Part shown: piece after piece, positions 8,913-19,635 of the stretch
Position numbering within the stretch: the first letter of the stretch is position 1
Layout of the letters: each line of letters begins with the position of its first letter
NCBI GenBank assembly: GCA_011800805.1
Contig: MPNW01000305.1
Span: 64,324 to 84,675, forward strand
Direction of reading: 5' to 3'
Length of the DNA: 20,352 nucleotides
DNA from: Hirudo medicinalis
Lineage: Eukaryota > Annelida > Clitellata > Hirudinida > Hirudinidae
The notes under the pieces: model-generated
Databases searched by the model: none
Told to the model about the DNA's origin: nothing
Seen by the model: the letters and a program-made list of their open reading frames with translations, nothing else
Position numbers and translations under genes: made by a program

Positions 8913-11064
8913 TTAAATGGGAAGTTCAAACTTGACATTTACTGCAACTTCCTGGGCCAACCCAACTATATCAGCCAATTTGACAGCCTGAGAAAAAAGT
9001 GAACATTACAACAAACTTATTATGACTTGTGAACAACTCAGAAGAAACATACCATTTTAGCAGCATCATCAAGATTGTCACATGCAAGAATCCTCAGTGA
9101 GCTGGCAGCAATCAGAGCCTTAGCATCATCAACTTGGGTGCCTTGCAGTCTGACAATTATGGGTATCTTAAGCTGAAGAGTGTGGGCAGCATCAATGATT
9201 CCTTTAGCTATGACATCACATCTCATGATACCCCCAAAAATATTTACAAGGATGGCCTTAACCTGTGAACATAAATTATCAATAACTAAAATTAGATGTC
9301 AAATATCACAGAAGCCCTATTTGGTAAAAACTTGCTTTTGGATCAGAAGAAATAAGCCTGAAAGCCTCAGTAACTTGTTGAGAAGTAGCACCACCTCCAA
9401 CATCCAAGAAATTGGCAGGATAACCACCATGCAGCCTTATTATATCCATAGTTGACATTGCCAAACCCGCTCCATTTACTTGAATTAAAATTTACTCAAA
9501 TCATCCGTACATGTTGCTTAGTGGTGAAAGTGATATAACATGATGAGCCAATACAAAAACTTATGTCCTAATTACCATAAATGATTAATAAAGTTTTCAA
9601 TAACAGTTTCAACTACCTAGACATCCAATAGTTCCATCAAGAGCAATGTAATTAAGGTTAGCATCAGAGGCTATTTTCTCCTTTTCATCAACTTGAGACC
9701 AGTCCTTTAAATCAAATATCTCCTTTTGTCTGTACTCAGCATTGTCATCAAAATTTAACTTGCAGTCCATGCAGATAACTGAGAAATTTGGTAACAAGTG
9801 ATTTAGTCTCAAAATTTCTGTATTTTTGTTGCATAACAAACATTTGCAAAAAACAAATTTCACCTTTGCCATTCGAAAGCTCAGCCATGGGATTGATCTC
9901 CAAAAGTGTACAATCATATTTTGTAAATATTCCATAAAGCTTGGTGAAATGGTCCATAGCCTGCAAGTAAAAAAAAAATGGGAATCAATGACAATAATTC
10001 AAAATTTAGTGTTTTTGAATTTTGCCCTGCCTGAGTCAAGCAATCTCCTTCAAATCCAACGAAAGTACCAATTTTTAATGCATCTTCAGGTTGAATTCCC
10101 TTTTGAATGTCAATCGGCTGACGAATTATGCTTTCTGGACTGTCACGAGCTACATCTTCAATGTTTACACCCCCTTGTGAACTTGCCAATATGACAGGTC
10201 CCTTATCAACAAGATGAAAACTTATCCAATAAGAATCAAATATTAATCATTGTTACTCACAGCAGCAACTCTGTCCAAAGCAATGGCAAAATAATATTCT
10301 TTTCTGGAATAAACTCTTTCACTGACCATCACCTTTCTACAAATTGTTCCTGCTTCTCCAGTTTGTTTGGTAAAGATTTTAGAATCAATCATTTTTGAGG
10401 CAATGTCTTTGGCTTGGTTGCAACTTCACAAAATTTAGCATCCAAAATGTATAATAAAATAGACATTTAATACAATCTAACAGAACACTATTGGCATTAG
10501 AAAATAGTAACTATAGAACTCATTCATCACTACCAAGATTACATAAATAATGGAGGTATTTCATTCCTAAATCACTATGAAGTTACAGGAATCATAAAAG
10601 ATAACTGACTCAAAAACAACTTTGACTCCCCCTTTCAATCCACTTTCAAAATGACCCTTTCCTCTTCCTCCAGCAAGCACCTGAGCCTTCAATACCACAT
10701 CCTTGGTGCCAGTGGCCTCGGCTTTAGATTAAGTAGAGAACCTCAAAATTATTTATTTGATGCTTTTCTCAATAATAAATTTGCTCACCAAATGACTTTG
10801 CAATATCATAAGCTTCCTGAGCTGTAGATGCAACTTTGTACTGTGGAGTTAGGACTCCAGAAGCACGAAGCAAATCCATTGCTTGGTATTCATGGATGTT
10901 CAGGAATCTTTTGCTTAGATGTTGGACAGATGTACCATGATACTGATATTAAATAACACATTCACAACAAAATGTAAGACAAAACAAAAAACTGCCCCAA
11001 ATGCTACCTTTAAGTAGGCCTTCCCTTGCAACGACTTACCAAGAAATTTGAACACACTGGACAT
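8913..11064 (-). CDS. SUCLA2: Succinate-CoA ligase [ADP-forming] subunit beta, mitochondrial
   Basis: Ten minus-strand exons: 11064-11008, 10942-10789, 10721-10610, 10423-10261, 10201-10031, 9960-9864, 9778-9617, 9478-9336, 9262-9053 and 8987-8913, giving 447 aa (human precursor about 463). The N-terminus [19 protein letters not shown] is a basic, amphipathic, import-signal-like leader; an in-frame TAG directly precedes the ATG. Visible motifs are HEYQAMDLL, the ATP-grasp loop LAGGRGKG (about 86-93), [15 protein letters not shown] (about 239-244), [19 protein letters not shown], and the CoA-ligase loop [10 protein letters not shown] (360-369). The stretch [16 protein letters not shown] fits the ATP-specific SUCLA2 better than GTP-specific SUCLG2, though specificity is an inference. 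The enzyme makes succinate and ATP from succinyl-CoA in the TCA cycle with the alpha subunit. Introns 5 and 8 begin with GC. Inverted LINE copies flank the gene. Confidence 0.96.
9263..9335 (-). other. GC-AG intron 8 of SUCLA2
   Basis: The minus-strand exon ends TCTGATCCAAAA and the intron begins GCAAGT, the classic strong GC donor, ending TTCACAG. Reading phase 0 and the family alignment [16 protein letters not shown] require this junction. A nearby GT (GTTTTT, four bases on) would shift the frame. Confidence 0.85.
9961..10030 (-). other. GC-AG intron 5 of SUCLA2
   Basis: The exon ends CTGACTCAG and the intron begins GCAGGG, then ends with a T-rich tract and TTGCAG. The 70-bp length is not a multiple of three, so retention would break the frame. 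The junction [13 protein letters not shown] keeps the family spacing. No GT in the right phase is available. Confidence 0.8.
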
Positions 11065-12409
11065 CTAATAAATTTGGAAATTTTAAAACATTTAAAAAAA
11101 GAACTCAATAAACATCCACGAATAATTGTCTAATTATTTATTTGTGCGAGGTTATTTAAGTACCATGTAAACTCAAGGGGATTAAAGGGCATTGATTAAA
11201 AAGCATAACCATCAATTGATCAGGATTCTAAACCATGCCTTAGGGATTGTGAAACAGCTTAAGCTTACTATGTCTCCTAAAATGCTTAAGCAGCGCAGCT
11301 CCAAAACCATACAATTAGAATTACAAAAGCTAAACCAAATTTTACTAGCAGACAAAACCTAAATCTGGGCACTGGGCCGCCCTTCTCAAATATCTCATCA
11401 TTCCGCGACACATTTATCGGTGGAAAAAGAAAACGATTATGTACCACCTTCCAATTTTTAACCGTATTCAAGCGACCGCTTTCAACCTCCAAGCGAGAAG
11501 AGAAACAAGGATGCTGAGGAAAAATATGCCGACCAAAGACAAGAAAAGGTTAAGGCGATCGAAAATGGTTGCTCCAGGAAGCAAACCAGATTTTTTTTTG
11601 TTCTGATTATATTGAATTATATTTACAGGCTTCATACATTCTAACCCTTTACCATTGAAAAATTGAGTAATGAAACGCATTATCAAGATTTTCAACATTT
11701 TTTTATTTTTTACAAGCAAAAATTATTGATGAGGAAGATTTAATTTCCACTTTTCATAATCATTTTTATCAGCTATTTCATAATGTACATGTCCAGTCAT
11801 TTAATAATTTTCACATATTGCCATGCTCGGTAAAATGTTAATATAATAATATAAAAGGTTACAACCATATAATATTATCCACCATTACAATAAAATCGAA
11901 GTAAGCCTTATGTCCATGTTGGCTTCTTACTCGACAGTGGTGAATTTTTTTTTTTATAAACCTGGCAAAGGCCGATGAAAAACGCAGGACGCTGGGACGA
12001 CAATTAATTATTCATGAGCCTTAATGGAGCGTGGTCAACATTTAAAAGTTAAAAACTTAAAAATGTAAATTTTTTTTCTATAAATTAATTATATAGTTAC
12101 ATCATACATGCATTCTTTTGATTTCATAGCTAATACAAAAAAAAAGAAAGAGAAAAAAGCTTGCTTAAAATTACATTTGATTGCTAACTCATGTCACGAA
12201 AGATTTTTTTTCAACTGCATGGAGTTGAGATATTTTGAGGTCTACTGTGGAAACATCAAATTCTAAAACTATGTTGAGAAGCAATGGTTTCGAGAAGATT
12301 TGGTTCCTTTTAGTTTTCAGATTTTTGAATAATTATTCTTTTAATCTGCTTTTACTTATTTTGTTAAGTCACGGGCATTGGCCAAAAGATGACGTAAAGG
12401 TTACAACCA
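11065..12409. other. Region upstream of SUCLA2 with an unassigned bi-directional open patch
   Basis: It should contain the SUCLA2 promoter. Between about 11270 and 11720 both strands stay open: minus-strand frames of 83 codons (11719-11468) and 68 codons (11492-11286) each predict a hydrophobic segment, while the plus strand gives a short ATG frame at 11270 and a Lys/Arg-rich frame through 11480-11600. The hydrophobic and basic readings mirror each other, as expected when one is the shadow of the other. I recognise no family. From 11721 to 12409 nothing is seen except AT-rich DNA and one GC-richer patch near 11960-12040. Confidence 0.35.
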
Positions 12410-13160
12410 TAAATAATGGCACCGAGACCATCAACAATGCCTTTAAAAGACTGTATGGACACCACCAGATGTTCAGCAGTCGTCTCCAAATGAACGCCTG
12501 CAAAACTCAGGTGATGTGGTGCTCCTCCAGTCGGCGTGCACCTCAAGTCTTTTTTAAATCGGCCGTCTGCTCCGACGATTTCAATCTATCCGCAACATTA
12601 GGATCTGGCCGGATTCAGGCTGTTCCACGACCACTCAGCAAAACAACTCGTTCCTGCTATGCATCTCGGAAATTTGCTACATCGCTGCTCCACTCTCACT
12701 TGATGTGCGGAAGCTTCTCATAACATCTTTTGTTCTGTCAAAGATTGGTTATGGCAATTCAATTCTGGTCAAAAAATACCTTCCATCCGCCTCGAGCAAC
12801 TTCAGTGTATAATCAAGGCAGCTGCTAAAATCATAACCAACAAATCAAAACACCTCTTCTTACTCCTCCGTTACTCTTCTTCATGATCTCCACTGGATCG
12901 CCAAAGAATAAACCAAAATATTTTTACACTCATTTTCAAGTCTCTCCTAGGTCAAGCGCTGTAGGAGCGGACTCAGATCAGCAATCAGGGTTCCTTCTTC
13001 AAATCATCTGCCCATTGTGCGACACTGGATGGCAGGTCTATAGACGTTGTTGGCATGCAGATCTGGAATAGACTCCCCCCTCTATTATCAATACTGATCG
13101 AGCCAGTTTTCACTCTGCCCTCAAAACTTTCCTATTCAGGGAAAGCTACCTGAATATTGA
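12410..13160 (+). mobile_element. Decayed LINE, 3' part of RT ORF (copy B)
   Basis: Plus-strand translations in shifting frames give LQMNACKTQVMWCSSSRR (near 12490), then later blocks of the RT C-terminal region, and finally WNRLPPSIINTDRASF and FHSALKTFLFRESYL (near 13065-13150). Stops and frameshifts are numerous. It is homologous, in opposite orientation, to 7438-8170. No poly(A) or repeat tail is certain after 13150, although a TTATCATTATCATCATTA run at 13218-13235 could be part of one. Confidence 0.8.
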
Positions 13161-13853
13161 AGTGGTCTGGAAGTTCCATTTTGAACATAAGCCACAATAA
13201 TCACACTCTGTTTCCTTATCATTATCATCATTACCTCAGGAAGTAGTCATCGAGGTCATTGAATGTTGACCATCCTGACTATGTTTATTGAAGAGCTTCT
13301 ATCAGATCAATGGACTAGTTCTACATTTATTTGTATATATTTTGTAAAAACCCCATTAAAAACAGTTTGCTTAACATTTCTGCTAAGTGATATATTTATA
13401 GCATTTTAAAACTCCATTGTATAACACACTAATATTAGTAAATAATTTTATACTGAATTGTTTGTTTGTGAATTGATATCAAGAGTAGAGATTCAGAAAC
13501 AGAATATCATGTTAATATTGTACCTTGACCATCTTGTGAGTGCCCTAATTTCAAAAACACATTCCTCCTGTGAGACAGCATGTGCTGGCAGTGCTTGAAT
13601 ATCAGGGAGGTAAAAATTTATGCAATAATTCTTTGAGATTATGTATGTCAATTATTTAAATGTTACTTCAGGTGGGCTCGATTGGAACATGTTTGAAGAG
13701 ACCTAAATAAACCAACCATTTTTTGTGGCTGACCGAATGTGTCAAATGAATTCCAGATGTCCTTTCTGATGGCATTGACCACCAGAGATCATTAATTAGA
13801 GAAATGGTGAAGTCAAGCTATAAAATCTCTCTAATGAGATATTTTTCTGCAGC
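13161..13853. other. Between two LINE fragments, nothing firm
   Basis: AT-rich. A minus-strand piece at about 13530-13610 (LPDIQALPAHAVSQEECVF in one frame) is open but has no partner exons and no family match that I know. No RNA gene or repeat is identified. Confidence 0.4.
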
Positions 13854-14125
13854 CTGAAGAGCATAATCCCCGACCACCTTCGTTCATCCTCCGCAATTCA
13901 TCTACACCAACCAGTCCATAGATCATCCATCATCAATCGAGGTTTCACCCATGCCACGCCTGCCATCTGGAACAACCTTCCCCCCATCATTCGATCTCAA
14001 CCCGCTCTTAAACTCTTCAAGCATCAATTGAAAACCCATCTATTCAGGATAGCATTAAACCAAGACGCCTCTGACGCTATGCATGTGGTGCCATATAAAT
14101 GAACTATTATTATTATCATCATTAG
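13854..14125 (+). mobile_element. 5'-truncated LINE with intact ORF2 tail and ATT-rich 3' end (second family)
   Basis: An uninterrupted 82-codon frame (13854-14099, stop TGA 14100-14102) matches the C-terminus of CR1/L2-like ORF2: SIIPDHLRSSS, then ATPAIWNNLPPIIRSQP and LKLFKHQLKTHLFR. Immediately after the stop comes ATTATTATTATCATCATTA, a simple-repeat tail typical of these elements. A short intact tail with a 3' repeat is the classic 5'-truncated LINE insertion. Its protein differs clearly from the copies at 7438-8170 and 12410-13160. No target-site duplication was identified. Confidence 0.82.
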
Positions 14126-14639
14126 ACAGCATCCACCATATAATTACGACTGTCAGGCTTTTATAAATTCTGACCAATTCCATCACATGATGAAAGGCTT
14201 GTTCTTTATAGACATTTTTAGTCTTCACTAAAATTTATGTTAATCTTCCTCAGGTAAAATATTAGTTAAGTGGATATATTTTGTCAGAATTATTGCCAGC
14301 ATGCAGATTGGAAATAAAAATAAACACTGCTTGGAATTTTTAAATGTTTAGGTTCTTAGAGACATGAATATGTTATGAGCACATAAACAGGAATAACTCA
14401 AATTATAAGACCAATAATTTTGAAAATTACTGAATTTCATAACTTGCTCCTTCTTTTCATATTTATTGAGAACATTTAGGGTCAGTTAACCTGACATTTG
14501 AAGACCAGAATGATGGACAGACTTTCAAGAAGGAAGCAAATACATAAATAACATTTAGTATTTTAAGCTATAATTTTTAACTTCATATCTGCATACACTC
14601 CACTTAATAGATAATCATGAGATGTTTGATTTTCAATCA
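14126..14639. other. Intergenic, AT-rich, nothing recognised
   Basis: Between the LINE tail and the 3' end of the TMEM68 gene. No open frame or repeat recognised. Confidence 0.5.
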
Positions 14640-14645
14640 TTTATT
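14640..14645 (-). terminator. TMEM68 poly(A) signal
   Basis: Minus-strand AATAAA (context CAAATAAATGATTG) about 28 nt beyond the TMEM68 stop codon. Confidence 0.65.
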
Positions 14646-14672
14646 TGAGGTCTTTGTCTTAAAAATGTTTTG

Positions 14673-17466
14673 TTATGTCAAATGTGTTCTGGAAAATCTT
14701 TCAAAGATGGATAATAATATATTACCAGGTACTTTTTGATGTTTGAGAATTAAATCTTCTATTGAGGCTTTGACCTTAACATTAAAGATTCATTAATAAC
14801 AGTTCAAAAGTTAGTAGAGTAGAAAATAACCTGTTCTACTATTTGATCAACTGTTGCAGATGAGTGGGTGTAGAAAGGATGACCAAGAATTGTCCTTTAA
14901 ATTAAATTATATATGAAGCTAATGAGTGCCAATGTTTCAAATATAGTTATTAAAATAGCTGATAACCAACGTGAGTTTCACTGGAAATCCACCATATATT
15001 GGCACAATGGGCCATCTATATCTTTCATATATATTACGCAAAAGCCCTATAAGAAGAAAAAATGTCTTGATATTATTTTTGATTAAATTAACATTAAAAA
15101 GAAATCTGAAAATTCACTAAATTCTCTTTATTTTGATGCCACCGATGATTTCCAAAATCTTACTGACATTTAGAGATGTTCAGAGTTCTAAAAGCTTCTC
15201 GAGAATTCTTTGTAAAAACTGGAATCACTGGCTGAATTGACATCAAGTTCCGTAATTATTAGATCATTAACAACTCCCTTAAAAATTTGAAAAAATGTGC
15301 CACCTCCAATTACATTTTATAATATCAAAACTTTATGTGATATAACTCAGGCTATTAAAATAGTGGTGCATAGATTTGAAAGATTTGGTAATATTCAAAA
15401 CTGAAATAGATGTCAACCCACATAACATTATTTACTCAACCCAAGAAGATATAGAAGCACTAAATGTTATGTGGTTATGTTAGGAAGCAATTCATATAAA
15501 TGTCCTTTCCAAGTAAAATAGAGACTAAAATAAAAAACTGAGGTGTTGTAATATTAATAGTTAGTTATTAATTATAGCAACTCTTGCGAGCAGCTAGGAT
15601 TTGAACTTCTGTTGGAGCCAATACTTAGAGAAGATCAAGCTGCAATTAGGTTTACTTGACGTCAAGCTCAAGTTAGCTTGGAGGGATGGGTCTTGCATGC
15701 GGTAGTAATGGCAACAGTCAAAATCTGTTGTTTGTGCAACCCAGCTTGCACTGCCACCATCACCTTTGAGAAGGAGTACTATATAAATCATTAATAAAAA
15801 GTTAACAGACAGAATTGCACATGGCACTATATGAATGAGCTACATTTAAATAATTAACTATTAATTATATTACTATCTGTTAATACATCGTACGTTTAAT
15901 AAGTTAATAAATAAATCAAGTGGCACTGACTTGTAATCTTAAACATTGATAATTAAATTGAATTATTTGTAATATGTTAGGCAATTAAAATATAATATTT
16001 TTGTTTGATATTTCAATTTTTATGAAAATAAAATTTTTCTTTCAATTTTATGAAGTAAATTGGAGATGGCACAAAGTATTATAAAAATGATCACATCTTA
16101 CGACTTTGGCTTCTTTAATAACTTTAGCAAAGCCCTTTCTTTGACCCCACAACAAATTGTAATATTCATCTCCAAACAATGCTTCTCTTACACCTCCTAG
16201 ATTTAATAAAGAAAATCATCTGAAAATTTATGAAATCCACATTGACTCATAGTGCTTAGATATTTAATTAATTGAACGACAACTGGTAAATTAAACTCAA
16301 CATAAATGTGAACTATTGCAGTCAGAGAACATGTTACAAAAATATTTTCTTTTCTTACTAGCAGTTCTACCCGGCATTAAAACATATATATGTGTAGATA
16401 CATCTTTATCCAATCAAAATGCTTGACACTCCACCATTTTAACCAATCAAAAGGCTTTGAACACACCAACTTTAATTTTTTATATATATAGATTATTATT
16501 GCAATTATTGTGCAAGGTTGCCTTATGTGAACAATTTGAATTTGGAACTCTTTCTCTTCTGTTTCTTCTCTTCACAAGCCTGACATGTTGTTGCCATAGT
16601 CAAGCTCTGTTAACTTCGATTAAGTATGATAGACTTGTAGAATCATACTTGTAGTATGATAGACGAAGAATCTAACATTTAGTTGTTGTCTAATATCTGT
16701 TAAATAAGCCATGCATTGACTAAGAAAGGAGGACAAAAACATCATCCTTGAATTTATATTGAATTAAAATATACCAGGTGCTACAGCCAGAAGGTTTCCC
16801 GCTTTTAAAAGTTCCACGCAGGATGTGACTGTTCCCGGAATAACTCTCAGTTCTTTCATCATCTTCTTAAAACCTCAAAATATTATGTTTTGTTTGATTT
16901 AAAACCAGATGACAAATTACTCAGGAGTTAATCTGACTGTAAATCTGATATAATGAAAGAATCATGCACCTGGTATTTTATATAGTAAGTTGTCCCCAAC
17001 ACAATAAACCACTCTATTTTTCCTGGAATAGATTGTGGCCAATAAATAATACAGATCAATAGGAAGAGTAGCATGATAGTAAATGATTATTGCTGGACCA
17101 CTTTCTGGGATGTTTTCAAGCCCTGCAACTTCATAATCTGTATTACAATATAGAGCAAATTGTTTATAATTGAAAGAAATTTTAAGTTAAATGCTTATAA
17201 TGACCATGCCATATCTTGCCGTGGGCTGTCCATAGCATGGCCAACAATTTTGTTGATGCAATTTGTGTGTTGGCATAACTAATGTTAAACAGATAACCTC
17301 GGAGATGAAACAATTGTATAAGAAGAGCACAGACATAGAGCATTAATAAAATTCCAAAAGGTAGAAGAAATGTTGCCGCTACAGGGCTTAGCAACCAAAA
17401 TAGCCATTCCAAATACAAAATATCTCCTTGACCAAGTGATAAAATCCTCTTGAAAAAATCTGTCAT
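14673..17466 (-). CDS. TMEM68: TMEM68-like membrane acyltransferase (DGAT2/PlsC-type)
   Basis: Eight minus-strand exons: 17466-17205, 17137-16970, 16873-16775, 16196-16102, 15231-15168, 15046-14971, 14894-14831 and 14774-14673, all in phase, giving 309 aa (vertebrate TMEM68 about 325). A hydrophobic N-terminal hairpin (about residues 20-55) precedes HGKIWHDYEVAGLENIPESG. The acyltransferase site IIIYYHATLPIDLYY carries the catalytic-type His109 and Asp115. Further motifs are LLAVAPGGVREALFGDE (APGG at 175-178), WGQRKGFAKVIKEAKV, PVIPVFTKNSREAFRTL, VPIYGGFPVKL and KHQKVPGNIL. The family are ER membrane enzymes reported to make neutral lipid by acyl transfer; the substrate here is inferred. An in-frame TAA just upstream supports the start. 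Introns 3 and 4 (578 and 870 bp) are unusually long; intron 4 holds a SINE-like repeat. Confidence 0.94.
15590..15800 (-). repeat. SINE-like dispersed repeat in TMEM68 intron 4
   Basis: On the minus strand it runs GATTTATATAGTACT, CAAAGGTGATGG, then the 16-mer TGCAAGCTGGGTTGCA (plus positions 15735-15750), and ends near AGAAGTTCAAATCCTAGC, which resembles a Pol III B box (GTTCRANNCC). The first three blocks recur in the same order in GLRX3 intron 8. It is therefore a tRNA-related SINE candidate. A 77-codon open frame crosses it but looks like chance. Confidence 0.6.
16411..16473. repeat. Imperfect 33-bp tandem duplication in TMEM68 intron 3
   Basis: CAATCAAAATGCTTGACACT (from 16411) recurs as CAATCAAAAGGCTTTGAACA (from 16444), with further similarity after each. 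Each unit starts with a CCAAT-like box. Probably a local tandem duplication or part of an unrecognised repeat. Confidence 0.55.
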
Positions 17467-18289
17467 ACAATTTGATAAATTCAATTAACATTTAAAAAAT
17501 GAAGTCATAACTAAGTAATTTGCAATGTAAAACTTGCTATTAGTTTCAAATCAAGTTTTTTAAATCAATAATTATAAAAAAAAGCTTCATCACTCCATCA
17601 AACGATTTTCTCTCTTCTGAAATTCTATTATGCATAAAACTTAAATCACTATTTAGATCATAAAAGGAAATCTTCCCAACCATTTTTTAGAATTAGTTTG
17701 TTTTTATATCTTACATCACAAAATATGAAATATGCCATTCCAAATTTTGATTATAAGTTTCATAAAATCTTCCCATCATAACAACGACTTTTAATAATAT
17801 ATCTATTTATTAAAAAGCCCCAGTAATTTTTACCCAGGTATTTTATTATTAAATATGGATAAAACATATAAATTATGTTTAGCTTTTTAATGCAACTCTG
17901 TTGCCCAACTTTGGATAATTACATTTTCTGTTGTGATTTGCACTCACACTTTCTATCGCAATTTTAATTATATACTTTGCTTGATGGTCGCTATAGCTCT
18001 GACTAAAGAATGCTAAGCCACATCCTTCTCAATTAATGTGTTTGCAAACTTTATCCCTAAACATTAGCAGAATGAGTTTCCCGATTTATCACTGGTACCT
18101 GGAATCATCGTACTACAAAGAACGTTCATTAAAAATAAAAACATAGATTGGTAGATAATTCTGTTTACATCTATGGTCTATCTATTGATTCGCATTAATT
18201 CAGAAATTTTATTAAAATAAAACTAATTTCAGCGCCAAATATCACTGCCAGACATTTTACCACTTTTATTTATTTATTTGTTCTGGGAG
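17467..18289. other. Upstream region of the TMEM68 gene
   Basis: AT-rich, no supported gene. Should contain the promoter and 5' UTR of the minus-strand TMEM68 gene and possibly a non-coding first exon. No clear core promoter seen. Confidence 0.45.
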
Positions 18290-19588
18290 GAATGAGCCTT
18301 TCGAGCAGTTTTGACAGGCTGAAAGCTGTTGCCCTGCTTTGAAGCTACTTATTATTCGTGAGGGGAGGAGCTAAGTCCGAGTGCAAAATGCATCAATCTG
18401 TTGACGATCTACAGAACTGGCCCTGTGCAGACACAGTTCTTCTCTGAGTTATCTGAGCTCCTGGGCAGGTTTGTCATCAACTCCTCGGTGTTATTCATAG
18501 CTGGGGACTTCAACATGCACCTTGAACGATGGTGACCCAGCAACGTAGCCTTCAGAGGCATCCTGACTTCATTGGACCTGGCACTCAGGGTCGATGGACC
18601 AACACATGACCTTGGTGGAACTCTCGATGTTGTCCTCCAAAAAAAAAAACAAACTGTCAATGCGTTGTTGTTGAGAGAGTTGACACTAGTCTTTCGGATC
18701 ATCGTCTTCTCTGGGACACTACTTATCCATGCACACGTCCCCCAGTAACTTCCTGTCTTGTTCGGATAGAGGCGCATGGACGTAGCCCAACTAATTCAAC
18801 AACCCAGAGGCCTTGCCTGATGATGTTAATTGGATGGCGGTTCTCTACAATTCAACCCATGAGGATGTGATCAACTCACTTCTTCCAACTATTACACCTC
18901 ACCCTTATAAGTACAAGCATCCTTGGTTTGATGTTGAGTGCAGGCGAGAGAAGAGACATCTCACAAGGCTCAGAAGAGTTCTAACAGGTCAGGAACTCAA
19001 GACTGCAACTCATTCATATTTAGCAAGCTACTACGCTCAAAATGGCGAACCTACTATACACGATGAATTAGCGAGGTACGTCATCCTGAGAGACTATGGA
19101 AGCTTATAAAGGAGGCCACTGGTTTGGGGCGAATCCCTCAGAAGAATCCCAAAGATTATTCCCGTTATCATAATGATAAACTCAAGGGCATTTGTGATTC
19201 AACCGCTGGAGTTCCTCATCCACGATTTTCCATTCTTCCGGATGTTGAACAAATTCGATCCTACTTCTATTGATGAGGTGGTGATGCTGATCCACTCACT
19301 TCCTAGTAAGCAATGTGGTCTTAACCCTATTCCGACATGGCTCCTACAAAGACTCTCGTTGGTGTTGGCTCCATTCTTAGTGCAATTATTCAACAGCTCT
19401 CTCTCGCTCTCTCTTTCTTCAGGTCATGTTCCTTCATCCTTCGAGGTTGCACAGGTACGTCCTTATAGTCAAGAAACCATCCCTTGACCCCCAACAACCC
19501 TCCTCCAACAAATATAGACCCATTTCAAACCTAAGTATAATATCGAAGCTTCTGGAGCGTCTCGCCTTGAAGCGACTTGTCACCTATC
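18290..19588 (+). mobile_element. Decayed LINE: endonuclease domain to early RT domain
   Basis: Plus-strand frames give, in order, LLTIYRTGPVQTQFFSEL and LFIAGDFNMHLE (APE-type endonuclease, GDFN near 18503), THDLGGTLDVVL, a linker with HPWFDVECRREKRHLTRLRR (about 18920-18985), FDPTSIDEVVMLIHSLPSKQ and then KYRPISNLSIISKLLERLAL (about 19515-19570), the start of the RT domain. Several stops, including one right after the GDFN segment, and frameshifts make it non-functional. It stops abruptly at about 19588, where DNA-transposon-like sequence begins. It represents the 5' half of an ORF2, complementary to the 3' fragments seen elsewhere, but whether it is the same family cannot be told. Confidence 0.85.
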
Positions 19589-19635
19589 CAGTGCCGGATT
19601 AAGCCTCTGGGAGGCCCCTTTCCAACTTCCCTTTA
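19589..19635. mobile_element. Possible hAT-like transposon terminus
   Basis: CAGTGCCGGATTAAGCCTCT resembles terminal inverted repeats of non-autonomous hAT elements (CAGKG...CCGGATTAA). GAGGCCCC here and GGGGCC at about 19637 could pair. The partner terminus was not found in the window. Confidence 0.35.

Noticed and set aside
9826..10194. 122-codon plus-strand open frame across SUCLA2
   Set aside because: Opposite strand to SUCLA2 exons 5 and 6 and the GC-AG intron between them; translation has no domain.
12364..12546. 60-codon minus-strand open frame
   Set aside because: Antisense to LINE copy B.
13530..13610. Possible minus-strand exon with LPDIQALPAHAVSQEECVF
   Set aside because: It has plausible splice sites, but no partner exons or family match were found, so it is not supported as a gene.
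6360..17484. Operon-like or functional clustering of GLRX3, MRPS16, SUCLA2 and TMEM68
   Set aside because: The genes are on both strands, have their own poly(A) signals and are separated by repeats; shared mitochondrial or Fe-S themes are too weak to infer linkage.
18409..18777. 122-codon minus-strand open frame
   Set aside because: Antisense to the LINE endonuclease domain (GDFN motif on the plus strand).
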